Source of the DNA: Bacteroidales bacterium
GTDB taxonomy: Bacteria; Bacteroidota; Bacteroidia; Bacteroidales; TTA-H9
Assembly (NCBI GenBank): GCA_030656615.1
Contig: JAUSOY010000038.1
Span: 36,679-100,678, forward strand
DNA length: 64,000 nucleotides
Direction: 5' to 3'
How positions within the stretch are numbered: position 1 is the first letter of the stretch; each line of letters starts with the position of its first letter. Position numbers and translations under genes: made by a program. Positions 1-8,384 of this stretch are shown here, piece after piece. The notes under the pieces were generated by a model that saw only the letters and a program-made list of their open reading frames with translations, ran no database searches and was not told the DNA's origin.

Positions 1-251
1 GCACTGCAACCATCCCATCCATCGAGACGGGTATCAGGACTCAGTTGTACCATTCCAAAAGGCAGAACCGCGCCAGGATACGTATGACCGTGGCCACCTG
101 TTCCAATAAAAGGATCAACGTAATCGGTTAAAGTATTAAACGCTCTTTTACTTTGTTTTTCTGCACATGGGTCGGTATAAACCACATTTCTGACACATGA
201 GACCAGTAAAATTGATGAAAATAAAACAAAAATAATTCTGGATGATTTCAT
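1..251 (-). CDS. GH92 family alpha-mannosidase-type lipoprotein, N-terminal part only
   Basis: Reading leftward from an ATG at 251, the frame stays open to the window edge, so only about 83 residues are present. The protein starts with a lipoprotein signal peptide (hydrophobic stretch, then LLVSC with Cys19). The mature start contains YVDPFIGTGGHGHTYPG and then AVLPFGMVQLSPDTR, the conserved N-terminal signature of GH92 exo-alpha-mannosidases. In Bacteroidota these are exported enzymes that trim alpha-linked mannose from N-glycans or mannans. It lies 40 bases downstream of the C69 peptidase gene on the same strand and may be cotranscribed with it. The catalytic residues lie outside the window, so activity cannot be judged. 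Confidence 0.85.
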   Translation of the reverse strand, partial: MKSSRIIFVLFSSILLVSCVRNVVYTDPCAEKQSKRAFNTLTDYVDPFIGTGGHGHTYPGAVLPFGMVQLSPDTRLDGWDGCS

Positions 252-291
252 AGCATTGTTTTGGTTAAAAGGGATATCGAAAAACAAAAAT

Positions 292-1800
292 CTATTGATT
301 GCCATCTTCAAAAATTCCTGCATTCAAACGAACTCCGGAAGAAGATTGCTGGTGTGTATAACGGGTAAGCATAATTGCGGCACGCTGAGGATCTTTTTTC
401 CATACGGCCATTGCTTTTTCTTCAAAGGCTTTTTGCTGTTCAAACAAGGATTTCTGAAATGCCTCCACTTTCGCCCTCACGCTTACAATATGCCTGTCGT
501 ATTGCTTATCCATTTGTTCACAGAATGAGGCATAATCGCAATAAATATAATTTCCGCCATCAGCGCAAGGCTTTTCGGGAGCTTCAAAATGATTGTTCAA
601 GGCTTCTTCAAAAGAACGCGAAGCATAACCTTCAGGGATATAAGTAATTCCAATATACCAGGGTGTAAACGCATTGATACACGGGCGACGGGGTGCCAGC
701 CACATTACATTTCCAATAGGAGCTGGCATAAAACTACGCAACTGAGCCACGAATCCGTACTGATTATGGGAAGCGCAAACACCATGAGGTTTAAGTTCAT
801 GTGGATTGCGGAGTTTATAATTTTCAGTATCATCAAGATCGGTGCCTTCGTAATGATTAGAAAGGACTTTCATTAAATCGGCCGGACTCAATTTCTTTTT
901 TGGAACAAACGACCATGCAAAATTATTCCCCATTTCAACTTTTTCTTTGGCTAAAAGGTTAACAGCTGCCCATTTTCGACCGATATTTTCTAAATGCTGC
1001 AAATTGGAAGGGTCTCCATAAACTTCACGAAAGTTGAACTTTCCATTGATATCCGGATGATACCAGCCTCTGTTTTTTGCATAAGTGATTAGATCGGCAG
1101 AGCCAAGATAATTCATGGTGTCTTTCAGATTCACCTCCTTGATGGTATAATAGTTCGGAATTACAGCCACTTCGTTATCACCAAGGCGACGAGCCACCCA
1201 ATGTTTACCATTCACTACAGACATCATCCAGGCTTCCTTTGGATCAGCCACAATATATGTACGGCCCGAACCTGTATAACCTCTGCTTTCAATAAGCCTA
1301 GCACCGATATGAATGGCTTCCCGGGCCGATTTTCCTAGAGTAGCCATCGAATTTCGTAATTCCCACGAAATACCACCTTCCGATAATTCCGGTTTATCTT
1401 CTCTCGAACCACAGGCGTTAGAACAAACAACAACGCCAAATTCATTCATATACGAATCGGAAAAATGCATTCCGGGCATTTCGAGCCACAAATACTTAAT
1501 TAAATTTCCCTTAACCATTCTATCCAGATTTTCCGGCTTTTCTGGCGCTACAACGGCAAAAGGATGTTCCAAGGCTACAGCCACATCTGCCTGCTCACTA
1601 TTACGCTTATCTCCTTCTTTCGAATTTGCAATGTACCAGTTAACAATCATGTCGCCGAAATCGTCCTCATTATGAGCAACCAAAACAGATCCATCGACTG
1701 TAGCTCCTTTACCTGCTATAATCGAAAAACAGTTTTGTGCCTGTGAAACTCCTTGAAAGAATAAAAATACCGTTAAGAGAGATAGTAATAATTGTTTCAT
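292..1800 (-). CDS. Secreted C69 family dipeptidase-like (Ntn-hydrolase) protein
   Basis: A 502-residue protein beginning MKQLLLSLLTVFLFF, a signal peptide ending near AQ. It is followed at once by NCFSI, whose Cys24 is the likely N-terminal nucleophile, as in C69 (PepD-type) dipeptidases of the Ntn-hydrolase fold. Motifs such as VAHNEDD and SYMNEFGVVVCSNACGSRE match the family. The role is probably cleavage of dipeptides or related amides in the periplasm. An in-frame start 51 bases upstream would precede the signal peptide and overlap a -7 box at 1849-1856, so the start at 1800 is preferred. The GH92 gene follows on the same strand. The substrate is not predictable. Confidence 0.85.
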   Translation of the reverse strand: MKQLLLSLLTVFLFFQGVSQAQNCFSIIAGKGATVDGSVLVAHNEDDFGDMIVNWYIANSKEGDKRNSEQADVAVALEHPFAVVAPEKPENLDRMVKGNLIKYLWLEMPGMHFSDSYMNEFGVVVCSNACGSREDKPELSEGGISWELRNSMATLGKSAREAIHIGARLIESRGYTGSGRTYIVADPKEAWMMSVVNGKHWVARRLGDNEVAVIPNYYTIKEVNLKDTMNYLGSADLITYAKNRGWYHPDINGKFNFREVYGDPSNLQHLENIGRKWAAVNLLAKEKVEMGNNFAWSFVPKKKLSPADLMKVLSNHYEGTDLDDTENYKLRNPHELKPHGVCASHNQYGFVAQLRSFMPAPIGNVMWLAPRRPCINAFTPWYIGITYIPEGYASRSFEEALNNHFEAPEKPCADGGNYIYCDYASFCEQMDKQYDRHIVSVRAKVEAFQKSLFEQQKAFEEKAMAVWKKDPQRAAIMLTRYTHQQSSSGVRLNAGIFEDGNQ

Positions 1801-1848
1801 GACAGATACGCTTGATAAGTGAATATTAATGAATTCAGAAGCTTTCAG

Positions 1849-1856
1849 CAAATATA
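1849..1856 (-). promoter_or_regulatory. Promoter -7 box of the C69 peptidase gene
   Basis: Reads TATATTTG on the minus strand, matching the Bacteroidota -7 consensus TAnnTTTG. It would place transcription start about 40 bases before the ATG at 1800. No convincing -33 TTTG is seen. Confidence 0.45.
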
Positions 1857-1879
1857 GAAAATGGGGCGGATTTTAACTC

Positions 1880-3181
1880 CTATTTTTCGATACGAAATAT
1901 ATGTGCAGGACTAAAAATTGCCAGACTTATTCCTCTTGATGCCAAAAATAGCATGAAAGCGAGCCATAATCCATGATTTCCAAGAGGGCCAGTGAATAGA
2001 TAATAAGCAGGCAAATAAACCAGCAATACTGCAATAATCATCGAGTTACGCATAGCTTCCGAAGCGGTGGCACCAATATAAATGCCATCGAAGAGAAAAG
2101 CAGAAAAAGATACGATGGGAATTAATGCCAACCAGAAAAGGTACGGTGCTGATGCATCTAAGATATGCTTTTGTGAAGTCAGTAGTGACAATAATGCGTG
2201 ACCTGCAAAGGCATAAACCGCGGTAAACAGGAGTGCAATTCCAAAACCGTGAAGTAAAAGAAGTTTTACGATCTTTTTTAAAGCTGCAGAATTCCCTGCC
2301 CCTTTATATTTCCCGGTAAGTGCCTCTGCTGCATATGCAAAACCATCAATAAGGTATGAGAAGAAAAAGAAGAACTGAAATAATAAAGAATTTATGGCTA
2401 AAATTGTATCACCATATATTGCAGATTTTGCAGTAAAAAAGGAAAGAGCAAAAACAAGAAGTATCGTTCGAATAAAAATATCAACATTCAGTCTGAAAAA
2501 CACTTTCATAGAATCCAGATTCACCGACTGCTTCAGATTAAAGTATTTGCCCAGTCGGCCATAATGCCTTCGGAATAACCAAATACATAATAAGAGACCA
2601 GAATAATGAGCCAGAACAGTTCCCAATGCCACACCATCACTTTTCATATCAAATCCCAACACAAAAAGTAAATTAAAACCAATATTCAGAACATTTTCTG
2701 CTATGGCAATTGCCATAGGAATACGCGTATTCTGCATCCCGATAAACCAGCCATTGAATGAGTATATAGCCAGAGTAGCCGGCGCTGACCAAATCCGTAT
2801 GTAGAAATAACGGGCAGCCAGATTTTCTGTTAATTCGCTTCCCGATAATATGGAAAAACTAAGGGTGGCTATAATCCATTGGAAAACAAGCAATACAAGA
2901 GCCAATAAAAACCCGGTAATGAGTGATCGTTGCAGTAAAAGTGCCGATTCCTGAAGCTTCCTGCCACCATATGCCTGAGCGGTTAATCCCGAAGTCCCCA
3001 TTCGCAGGAACGCAAATCCGACATATATAAAATTAAAAATAACAGTTCCAAGGGCAACGGCACCAATATAAACTTCTGATCCCAGATGTCCCATCATAGC
3101 CATATCTACCATTCCAATTAATGGCACAGTAAGATTGGATACAATATTTGGTATTGCAAGTTTTAATATTTGCCGGTTCAT
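1880..3181 (-). CDS. MATE family multidrug/cation efflux protein
   Basis: A 433-residue polytopic membrane protein with about 12 hydrophobic segments. It starts MNRQILKLAIPNIVSNLTVP and has MVDMAMMGHLG in the first helices, the hallmark of MATE (multi-antimicrobial extrusion) carriers, DinF-like branch. Members swap Na+ or H+ for organic cations or drugs across the inner membrane. The length is normal and both halves (around residues 1-210 and 225-433) appear intact. It is transcribed away from the YceI-like gene and stands alone. The exported substrate cannot be deduced. Confidence 0.9.
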   Translation of the reverse strand: MNRQILKLAIPNIVSNLTVPLIGMVDMAMMGHLGSEVYIGAVALGTVIFNFIYVGFAFLRMGTSGLTAQAYGGRKLQESALLLQRSLITGFLLALVLLVFQWIIATLSFSILSGSELTENLAARYFYIRIWSAPATLAIYSFNGWFIGMQNTRIPMAIAIAENVLNIGFNLLFVLGFDMKSDGVALGTVLAHYSGLLLCIWLFRRHYGRLGKYFNLKQSVNLDSMKVFFRLNVDIFIRTILLVFALSFFTAKSAIYGDTILAINSLLFQFFFFFSYLIDGFAYAAEALTGKYKGAGNSAALKKIVKLLLLHGFGIALLFTAVYAFAGHALLSLLTSQKHILDASAPYLFWLALIPIVSFSAFLFDGIYIGATASEAMRNSMIIAVLLVYLPAYYLFTGPLGNHGLWLAFMLFLASRGISLAIFSPAHIFRIEK

Positions 3182-3301
3182 TACAGCAAAAATAATCCCT
3201 TTCGTTTTAGCACAGCGGTAAATAAATCATTTAGTCTCTTGAACAACACATGAAAACCATTGTTTTCTACTTATAATTCAACCACTTAATTCACATAAAC
3301 G

Positions 3302-3988
3302 ATGAAAAAACCGATAAAAACATTGCTGATTATTACCTTCGGGCTTATCATAGCCTCTTGTGGTGGACCAGGCGGGGATAAAGCAACAGCCGGTGATGCA
3401 GCTACCGCTGCCGATTCTGCCAACGCCACAATGTATGTTGTAAATACTAATAATTCTCATCTGGAATGGGAAGGTTATAAACCTACCGGGACACATCATG
3501 GCCATATTAGTATCGCAAGCGGTATTCTAGGTATCTTAAATGGAAATATTATCTCGGGCAGTTTTATTATTGATATGAAAAGCATTGTCAATGAAGACCT
3601 TACTGATGAAGCTTACAACCAAAAACTAATTGGACACCTAATGTCTACCGACTTTTTTGCCGTTGATTCTTTTCCCGAAGCCTTCTTTAATATTACATCT
3701 GTTATTCCACTCACTTCCCCGGAAACATCCTCTAATGGCGATACATTGACTCATCTGATTAGTGGTAACCTAAAAATAAAGGGCATCGAAAAAAACATTC
3801 AGTTTAAATCCGGCATTCTGATTAAAGATAATCAGGTTTTGGTGTTGGTTCCTCAATTCACCATTGACCGCGCTGAATGGAAAATAAAATATGCTTCCCG
3901 GAAATTCTTCGATAATCTGAAAGACAAATTTGTCAATGACGAAATTGGGATAAAAATCAACCTAATAGCCACTCATAAAATGTATTAA
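3302..3988 (+). CDS. YceI-like domain lipoprotein
   Basis: A 228-residue protein with a lipoprotein signal (LIIASC, Cys20), a short Ala/Asp/Thr-rich linker, and a YceI-type domain from about residue 44. The domain shows the typical opening (NSHLEWEGYKPTGTHHGHI) and a late DRAEWKIKY strand. YceI proteins are lipocalin-like barrels that bind isoprenoid quinones or other long lipids in the periplasm. Lipid anchoring at the inner face of the outer membrane is expected in this phylum. The gene is monocistronic: a hairpin terminator follows at 4007-4046. Confidence 0.88.
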   Translation: MKKPIKTLLIITFGLIIASCGGPGGDKATAGDAATAADSANATMYVVNTNNSHLEWEGYKPTGTHHGHISIASGILGILNGNIISGSFIIDMKSIVNEDLTDEAYNQKLIGHLMSTDFFAVDSFPEAFFNITSVIPLTSPETSSNGDTLTHLISGNLKIKGIEKNIQFKSGILIKDNQVLVLVPQFTIDRAEWKIKYASRKFFDNLKDKFVNDEIGIKINLIATHKMY

Positions 3989-4006
3989 GGACCAATCAAG
4001 CAATCT

Positions 4007-4046
4007 AAAAATAGGGTTATTGCGAGCAATACCCCTATTTTTTTTT
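4007..4046 (+). terminator. Rho-independent terminator after the YceI-like gene
   Basis: A 16-base stem with one mismatch (AAAAATAGGGTTATTG against CAATACCCCTATTTTT) closes a 4-base loop and is followed by a T run. It separates the YceI-like gene from the next lipoprotein gene, and argues that the latter begins at 4095 rather than at an in-frame codon inside the hairpin. Confidence 0.8.
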
Positions 4047-4069
4047 CAGAGTGTTTCTGTAAAAAACGA

Positions 4070-4077
4070 TAACTTTG
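4070..4077 (+). promoter_or_regulatory. Promoter -7 box of the 4095 lipoprotein gene
   Basis: TAACTTTG matches TAnnTTTG. Transcription would start about 10 bases before the ATG at 4095. No clear -33 element is visible. Confidence 0.45.
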
Positions 4078-4094
4078 GTTCAAAACAAATCAAT

Positions 4095-5111
4095 ATGCTA
4101 CGCATCTTATCTATTCTTAGCTGTTTTGTCTTATTATCCGTAATTTATTCCTGTTCAAACAAAACAGAAATTGTTGATCCACAACCTGTTTCTGTATTTC
4201 GTGTAGATAAGACCCTTATACTAGATTTAGAAAAAAGAGCCTATTATAATAACGGAAACCGTTTCCATCAATTTGAATTTGTTTCGGATACAAATCAAAG
4301 AGTTTACGAAGTAAAACTCATAAAGTCTGTGTTTTACAGGGCTTTTCTGCAGGGCAGTCCGATGGAGGCAATTTCATTTTACCTGGCTGATAAAGAAGGG
4401 AAAGAACTGGTGAAAGGAGTTCAGGGAAATATAGGAAATACAACCTCCTTTTTCACATATACAGCAGATGTAAACATGACAGCGTATATTGTTGTGAAAA
4501 ACAATGGAGGGACTGATAATCATAATAAACCATTTTATCTGATATTTGAAGAAGCCGGAACTCAGATCATTGAATGGGCCAACAAATCATGGTTAGCCGA
4601 TGGAGACTGGGAGGTTTTATCGGAAAATTTGATTACTCACAAAAATCATACATCCGGCATTTATCGGTGGTTGCGTTTGCTTGATGATATACCCATCGAT
4701 TACAGTGCCTCGGTACATATACAGCAAGAAGGCGGTTTTCAAACGAGTTTATGTGGAATGTCCGTAAAATCGACTTCCAATATTTTTCAAATGCTCAATG
4801 TACCAGAAACAGGTAGAATGTTTGTGATAAATGGACCCCAATGGTGGGAGCTGTGGTATATCAATATGGGCAACGGAGGTGGAATTGGCCGTGATTTTGG
4901 GGATACGCCATCACCCCTGTTAACGGGTATTGAAAAGTGGAACTCTGTTCGCATGGATTCACGACCTGACTCCGTTTATATGTACATAAATAATCTAAAA
5001 ACCCATAGCGTTCTGAACACCACTTACTCAAACAATTTATATATAATGATTAATGATTCGGACACTTGCCGCTTATATTTTAAAGATTTTTATCTGGGTG
5101 ATAAAAAGTGA
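4095..5111 (+). CDS. Hypothetical lipoprotein, 338 residues
   Basis: I do not recognise this family. The start at 4095 gives a clean lipoprotein signal (MLRILSILSCFVLLSVIYSC, Cys20); an earlier in-frame start lies in the preceding terminator. The mature part is rich in aromatic residues and beta-like stretches. It reads as two regions: roughly residues 30-160 (YHQ/FVSDTNQRVYEV, SFYLADKEGKEL) and 165-338 (WANKSWLADGDWEV, NGPQWWELWYINMGNGGG). The second resembles a jelly-roll or lectin-like fold by composition, which is a guess. It has its own promoter and no partner genes on its strand. Confidence 0.65.
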   Translation: MLRILSILSCFVLLSVIYSCSNKTEIVDPQPVSVFRVDKTLILDLEKRAYYNNGNRFHQFEFVSDTNQRVYEVKLIKSVFYRAFLQGSPMEAISFYLADKEGKELVKGVQGNIGNTTSFFTYTADVNMTAYIVVKNNGGTDNHNKPFYLIFEEAGTQIIEWANKSWLADGDWEVLSENLITHKNHTSGIYRWLRLLDDIPIDYSASVHIQQEGGFQTSLCGMSVKSTSNIFQMLNVPETGRMFVINGPQWWELWYINMGNGGGIGRDFGDTPSPLLTGIEKWNSVRMDSRPDSVYMYINNLKTHSVLNTTYSNNLYIMINDSDTCRLYFKDFYLGDKK

Positions 5112-5224
5112 GCTTCCTTCGTCAAAATCATAATCAATAAGAATGAATGCGTATTTCATTCGATTGTATTTAAAAACAACCAATAAAACTCATAACTCAG
5201 ATTACGAATAAATATCAAAAAATA

Positions 5225-5256
5225 TTTGCGTTTTGAACGTACGTTCATTACTTTTG
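5225..5256 (+). promoter_or_regulatory. Promoter with internal palindrome (DUF134 module)
   Basis: A full Bacteroidota-type promoter: TTTG at 5225-5228, a 20-base spacer and TACTTTTG at 5249-5256. The spacer holds the perfect 14-base palindrome TGAACGTACGTTCA (5234-5247), placed where a bound repressor would block RNA polymerase. Transcription would start near 5262, just before the ATG at 5268. Confidence 0.65.
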
Positions 5257-5267
5257 TAAAAAATGCC

Positions 5268-5531
5268 ATGAAATACTCATTGCTATTTAAGTTTGGTTTT
5301 GTTCTTCCTGCTATAATTTTTGCAGACTACCTCATTATGGTTTTATTTGGTTGTACATCTTGTCTCTTTGGGCTGGATGAGAAATTTTATTGCGGCTCAT
5401 ATTGTTTGGTCGGAAAAATTTTACTCATTTTGTCTGTTGGGGTTTTCATCTGGATAATTACCCCTGAGATTCGATCATTTCTTAATCCATCAAAGAATGC
5501 CCCGGCCGAAAAAGAGCAGAAAAGTAACTGA
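5268..5531 (+). CDS. Small cysteine-containing membrane protein, 87 residues
   Basis: The start at 5268 (MKYSLLFKFGF) is preferred because an in-frame codon at 5226 lies inside the promoter. Two hydrophobic segments (about residues 5-28 and 48-68) flank a loop with four cysteines (GCTSCLFG and YCGSYC), which could bind metal or form disulfides. The tail is charged. The 3' end overlaps the DUF134 gene by 35 bases, so translation of the two is probably coupled. I do not know a named family. The setting suggests a metal or redox role, which is inference. Confidence 0.6.
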   Translation: MKYSLLFKFGFVLPAIIFADYLIMVLFGCTSCLFGLDEKFYCGSYCLVGKILLILSVGVFIWIITPEIRSFLNPSKNAPAEKEQKSN

Positions 5532-5898
5532 ACCTCCACGAATGAAAGGCTTTAAGCCTTTTGGAATACCGGCTTGCGAATTAAAAATGCTGGAAATCAG
5601 TATTGAAGAATACGAGAGTCTGAAGTTGGTAAACTATGATGGTTTATCACAGGAAGAATCTGCTATAAAAATGGATGTTTCACGGCCGACCTTCACGCGT
5701 ATTTATAATAAAGCGCTGAAGATTATTGCAAAAGGATTTGTTGAAGGAAAAGGAATTGAAATTGTTGGAGGCGACTATCACTTTGATGACGACTGGTTCC
5801 GGTGTAAACGATGTTTCAAACTGATACAGGGCAAAGACAATCATATTCCTTGTAGAAATTGTCCGGCTTTCGGCGATCAGGAATTAACACTGATCTAA
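5497..5898 (+). CDS. DUF134 family HTH protein
   Basis: A 133-residue protein starting MPRPKKSRKV, with PRMKGFKPFGIPACEL, a recognisable DUF134 opening. A helix-turn-helix (LSQEESAIKMDVSRPTFTRI, about residues 50-72) is followed by a C-terminal cysteine cluster (CKRC and later CRNC) that can bind zinc or iron. DUF134 genes commonly sit beside NifX/NafY-like and DUF5320 genes, as here. The promoter palindrome upstream could be its own operator; that is inference. It overlaps the preceding membrane-protein gene. Confidence 0.85.
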   Translation: MPRPKKSRKVTEPPRMKGFKPFGIPACELKMLEISIEEYESLKLVNYDGLSQEESAIKMDVSRPTFTRIYNKALKIIAKGFVEGKGIEIVGGDYHFDDDWFRCKRCFKLIQGKDNHIPCRNCPAFGDQELTLI

Positions 5899-5919
5899 AC
5901 TACTAAAATTCAGATAATC

Positions 5920-6069
5920 ATGTCACAATTAAATAATAAAGGACCTGAGAACCTGGGATCCGGGACAGGTCGGAAACTTGGCTTATGTCAACATTCAATC
6001 CATGAATCCGTTAATAATTATCAGTGCGGGACTGGTATGGGATTAAGAAGGAAATCTGACAACCACTAA
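5920..6069 (+). CDS. DUF5320-like miniprotein, 49 residues
   Basis: A small frame missed by usual length cut-offs. The product begins MSQLNNKGPENLGSGTGRKL and carries GLC and QCGTGMGLRR later. The GP-x-GxGTGRxxGLC pattern is that of DUF5320 proteins, which regularly accompany DUF134 and NifX-like genes. It lies 21 bases after the DUF134 stop and 55 bases before the NifX-like start, all on one strand. The two cysteines (23 and 36) and glycine-rich motif suggest metal or nucleotide contact, but the function is unknown. Confidence 0.6.
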   Translation: MSQLNNKGPENLGSGTGRKLGLCQHSIHESVNNYQCGTGMGLRRKSDNH

Positions 6070-6124
6070 GGTCCTGGCAATGGAAAACGATTACGTTATT
6101 ATTCACCTTTAAATATCACTTTTA

Positions 6125-6505
6125 ATGAAGAAAATTGCCGTTCCCATTCAAGCAAACCATAATATCAATGAGCATTTTGGGAGCTCTGATCAGTTTATAA
6201 TCTATACGATCAATACAGAAAATAAAATCTCCGGTTCTGAAATATTCAATTCAACCAACGGATGCGGCTGCAAATCAGACTTAGCAAGTCAGCTTTCGGC
6301 CAAGGGCGTTAGCATTATGTTAGCCTCCGGGATGGGAGCCGGAGCAGTTAATGTTTTAACGCAGTCGGGTATTTCAGTAGTCAGAGGATGTTCTGGTAAC
6401 GCAGAATTACTTGTAAAGCAATATCTGAATAATGAATTAGCCGATTCCGGATCATCCTGCCATCATGACCATCATCATGACGGTCAACATCAGTGCAATC
6501 ACTAA
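6125..6505 (+). CDS. NifX/NafY-type (dinitrogenase Fe-Mo cofactor biosynthesis domain) protein
   Basis: A 126-residue protein. Residues 1-105 form the NifX/NafY/NifB-C-terminal fold: MKKIAVPIQANHNINEHFG at the start and MLASGMGAGAVNVL in the middle are characteristic. The last 15 residues are a His/Cys-rich tail (CHHDHHHDGQHQCNH) likely to bind metal. No nif structural genes are nearby, so this is one of the non-nitrogenase members that probably carry an Fe-S or metal cluster. It ends the DUF134 module and is followed by a strong terminator. Confidence 0.85.
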   Translation: MKKIAVPIQANHNINEHFGSSDQFIIYTINTENKISGSEIFNSTNGCGCKSDLASQLSAKGVSIMLASGMGAGAVNVLTQSGISVVRGCSGNAELLVKQYLNNELADSGSSCHHDHHHDGQHQCNH

Positions 6506-6518
6506 TAAACGAATCTAT

Positions 6519-6558
6519 AAAAAACAGGCGAAGGGAAATTTCTCTTCGCCTGTTTTTT
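6519..6558 (+). terminator. Rho-independent terminator after the DUF134/NifX-like module
   Basis: A perfect 15-base inverted repeat (AAAAAACAGGCGAAG and its complement) with a 10-base loop and flanking A and T runs. It can act in either direction, but mainly ends the plus-strand module. Confidence 0.85.
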
Positions 6559-6646
6559 AAAACTAAGCTTTCATTCAAATTCCGGGGAATTAATAAAAAA
6601 ACCCGTAAACGAGAATTTCCCAAAGACGTCGTGAATTGGTTTATTA

Positions 6647-7225
6647 TCAATAATTTTCTGCCATTTCCTCAAAATAGGATTGCGGATGATCACAAGCCGG
6701 GCATTTTTGTGGAGCATTCTGACTTTCATGAACAAATCCACACTTGCGGCAAACCCATTTCACTTTTTTCTCTTTTCTGAACACCTCATTTTTCTCCATA
6801 TTCTGAAGTAGTTTACGATACCGACGCTCATGTTCGGCTTCCACTTTAGCAATGGCTTTAAACTTTACAGCAACAGCACTAAATCCTTCTTCACCAGCTA
6901 TACGCGCGAATTCGGGATATAAGGCCGACCATTCTTCATACTCTCCATTAGCAGCCGCCTTCAAATTTTCAGCGGTAGTAGCCAGTATTCCTGCCGGATA
7001 TATAGCCGTAATTTCAACATCACCACCTTCTAAAAATTTAAAAAATTGCTTGGCGTGCGTTTCTTCCTGAAGGGCTGTTTCTTCAAAAATAGCGGCAATT
7101 TGTTCAAATCCATCCTTGCGGGCAATTTTAGCAAAAAAGGTATATCTGTTTTTTGCCTGCGATTCACCGGCAAAGGCTTTCAAAAGATTTTTTTCGGTTT
7201 GTGTTCCCTTTATCGACTTTTCCAT
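6647..7225 (-). CDS. rbr: Rubrerythrin
   Basis: A 192-residue rubrerythrin of normal length. Residues 1-140 form the ferritin-like di-iron four-helix bundle, with the expected glutamates in AFAGESQAKNRY, EETALQEETHAKQF and KVEAEHERRY. The C terminus (about 155-192) is a rubredoxin-like domain with CRKCGF and CPACDH binding one Fe. The enzyme reduces hydrogen peroxide to water in anaerobes and microaerophiles. It lies 17 bases after the first butyrate kinase on the same strand and may be cotranscribed with it. Confidence 0.96.
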   Translation of the reverse strand: MEKSIKGTQTEKNLLKAFAGESQAKNRYTFFAKIARKDGFEQIAAIFEETALQEETHAKQFFKFLEGGDVEITAIYPAGILATTAENLKAAANGEYEEWSALYPEFARIAGEEGFSAVAVKFKAIAKVEAEHERRYRKLLQNMEKNEVFRKEKKVKWVCRKCGFVHESQNAPQKCPACDHPQSYFEEMAENY

Positions 7226-7242
7226 AATTTTAGAATTAAAAT

Positions 7243-8322
7243 TTAAGGTTGATATTCAATGATTTTTGCAGTTCCTTTTAAAACATTTAATCCATTAGCT
7301 GCCAAGGCACGCATTTCATCCTCACCCGGATACACCTTTACAGGACCCAGCTTCCCGATTCTTTCGGCTATCATTTTGGTAAATACATGGCTATATGCCA
7401 GACCACCTGTAAGAATAATGGCATCAACTTCTCCTTTTAAAACAGTAAACATGGCACCAATTTCTTTCGAAATCTGATAGGCCATTGCCGTATAAATTAA
7501 GGTGGCTTTCGGCTCGTTGTTCAGGAATCCCTCTTCTACAGCACGAGCATCACTGGTGTTGAGATATGCCACCATTCCGCCTTTACCGGTTAACATTTTT
7601 AGGATTTCCTGTTCCGTATACTTTTCACTAAAACAAAGACGAACAAGATCTCCTGCAGGAATAGTTCCACTGCGTTCCGGTGTAAAAGGCCCATCTCCGT
7701 CAAGACCATTGTTGGTATCAACAACTCGTCCTTTGCGATGCGCACCTACGGTTATACCTCCACCCATATGGGCAATAATCAAATTTAATTCTTCGTAAGT
7801 AGTGCTGATTGATGATGCGTATTGCCTGGCAACCGCTTTATGATTGAGAGGATGGTACAATGATTTACGTTCGAAAAGTGGATGTCCTGAAATCCGGGCC
7901 AACGCATCAAATTCATCAGCAGCTACCGGGTCAGCAATATATGCTTTTGCACTTCCAAATGAATCGGCAAAAGCCGCTGCAAGCAATCCACCCAAATTAC
8001 TGGCGTGTTCACCAACCGGGCTATCCCTTAGATCAGCTTTCAAGGCTTCATTAACAAGCAATACACCTGATTCAACCGGCCTGATTAAACCGCCTCTGCC
8101 CATCACAATAGCAATATCCTCTGCATTGATTCCAGAATCCTTCATTTTATCCGAAATGCTTTTATAGCGATAATCGAATTGAGAATATATTGAAGGGAAA
8201 GCATTTATTTCCTCAGGCGAATGGGATATTGAGGCCATCCAAACCTGTTTATCCTGCTCAAATACAGCAATTTTAGTAGAAGTAGATCCGGGATTTATTA
8301 CAAATATCAGCGACTTTGCCAT
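7243..8322 (-). CDS. buk: Butyrate (short/branched-chain acyl) kinase, paralogue 1
   Basis: A 359-residue ASKHA-fold kinase of normal length. Motifs: INPGSTSTKIAVF (phosphate 1) near the start, LIIAHMGGGITVGAH in the middle, DTNNGLDGDGPFTPERSG, and ILTGGLAYS near the C terminus. It interconverts butyryl-phosphate plus ADP with butyrate plus ATP; some relatives prefer isobutyrate or other branched acids. It has its own -7 box at 8348-8355 and lies downstream of a terminator that separates it from the second kinase gene. Rubrerythrin follows. No phosphotransbutyrylase gene is visible in the window. Confidence 0.95.
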   Translation of the reverse strand: MAKSLIFVINPGSTSTKIAVFEQDKQVWMASISHSPEEINAFPSIYSQFDYRYKSISDKMKDSGINAEDIAIVMGRGGLIRPVESGVLLVNEALKADLRDSPVGEHASNLGGLLAAAFADSFGSAKAYIADPVAADEFDALARISGHPLFERKSLYHPLNHKAVARQYASSISTTYEELNLIIAHMGGGITVGAHRKGRVVDTNNGLDGDGPFTPERSGTIPAGDLVRLCFSEKYTEQEILKMLTGKGGMVAYLNTSDARAVEEGFLNNEPKATLIYTAMAYQISKEIGAMFTVLKGEVDAIILTGGLAYSHVFTKMIAERIGKLGPVKVYPGEDEMRALAANGLNVLKGTAKIIEYQP

Positions 8323-8347
8323 ATATAAATTTTGTTGTATAAAAATA

Positions 8348-8355
8348 CAAAATTA
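8348..8355 (-). promoter_or_regulatory. Promoter -7 box of butyrate kinase paralogue 1
   Basis: TAATTTTG on the minus strand, about 26 bases before the ATG at 8322. It sits just downstream of the terminator that follows the paralogue 2 gene, so the two kinases may be expressed separately. No clear -33 box. Confidence 0.4.
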
Positions 8356-8384
8356 CTAGCAATATCAAAGCAATAAAATAGAAA

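Noticed and set aside
6125..6505. NifX-like gene as evidence of nitrogen fixation
   Set aside because: No nifHDK or nifB genes are near, and the DUF134/DUF5320 context is typical of non-nitrogenase members of the family.
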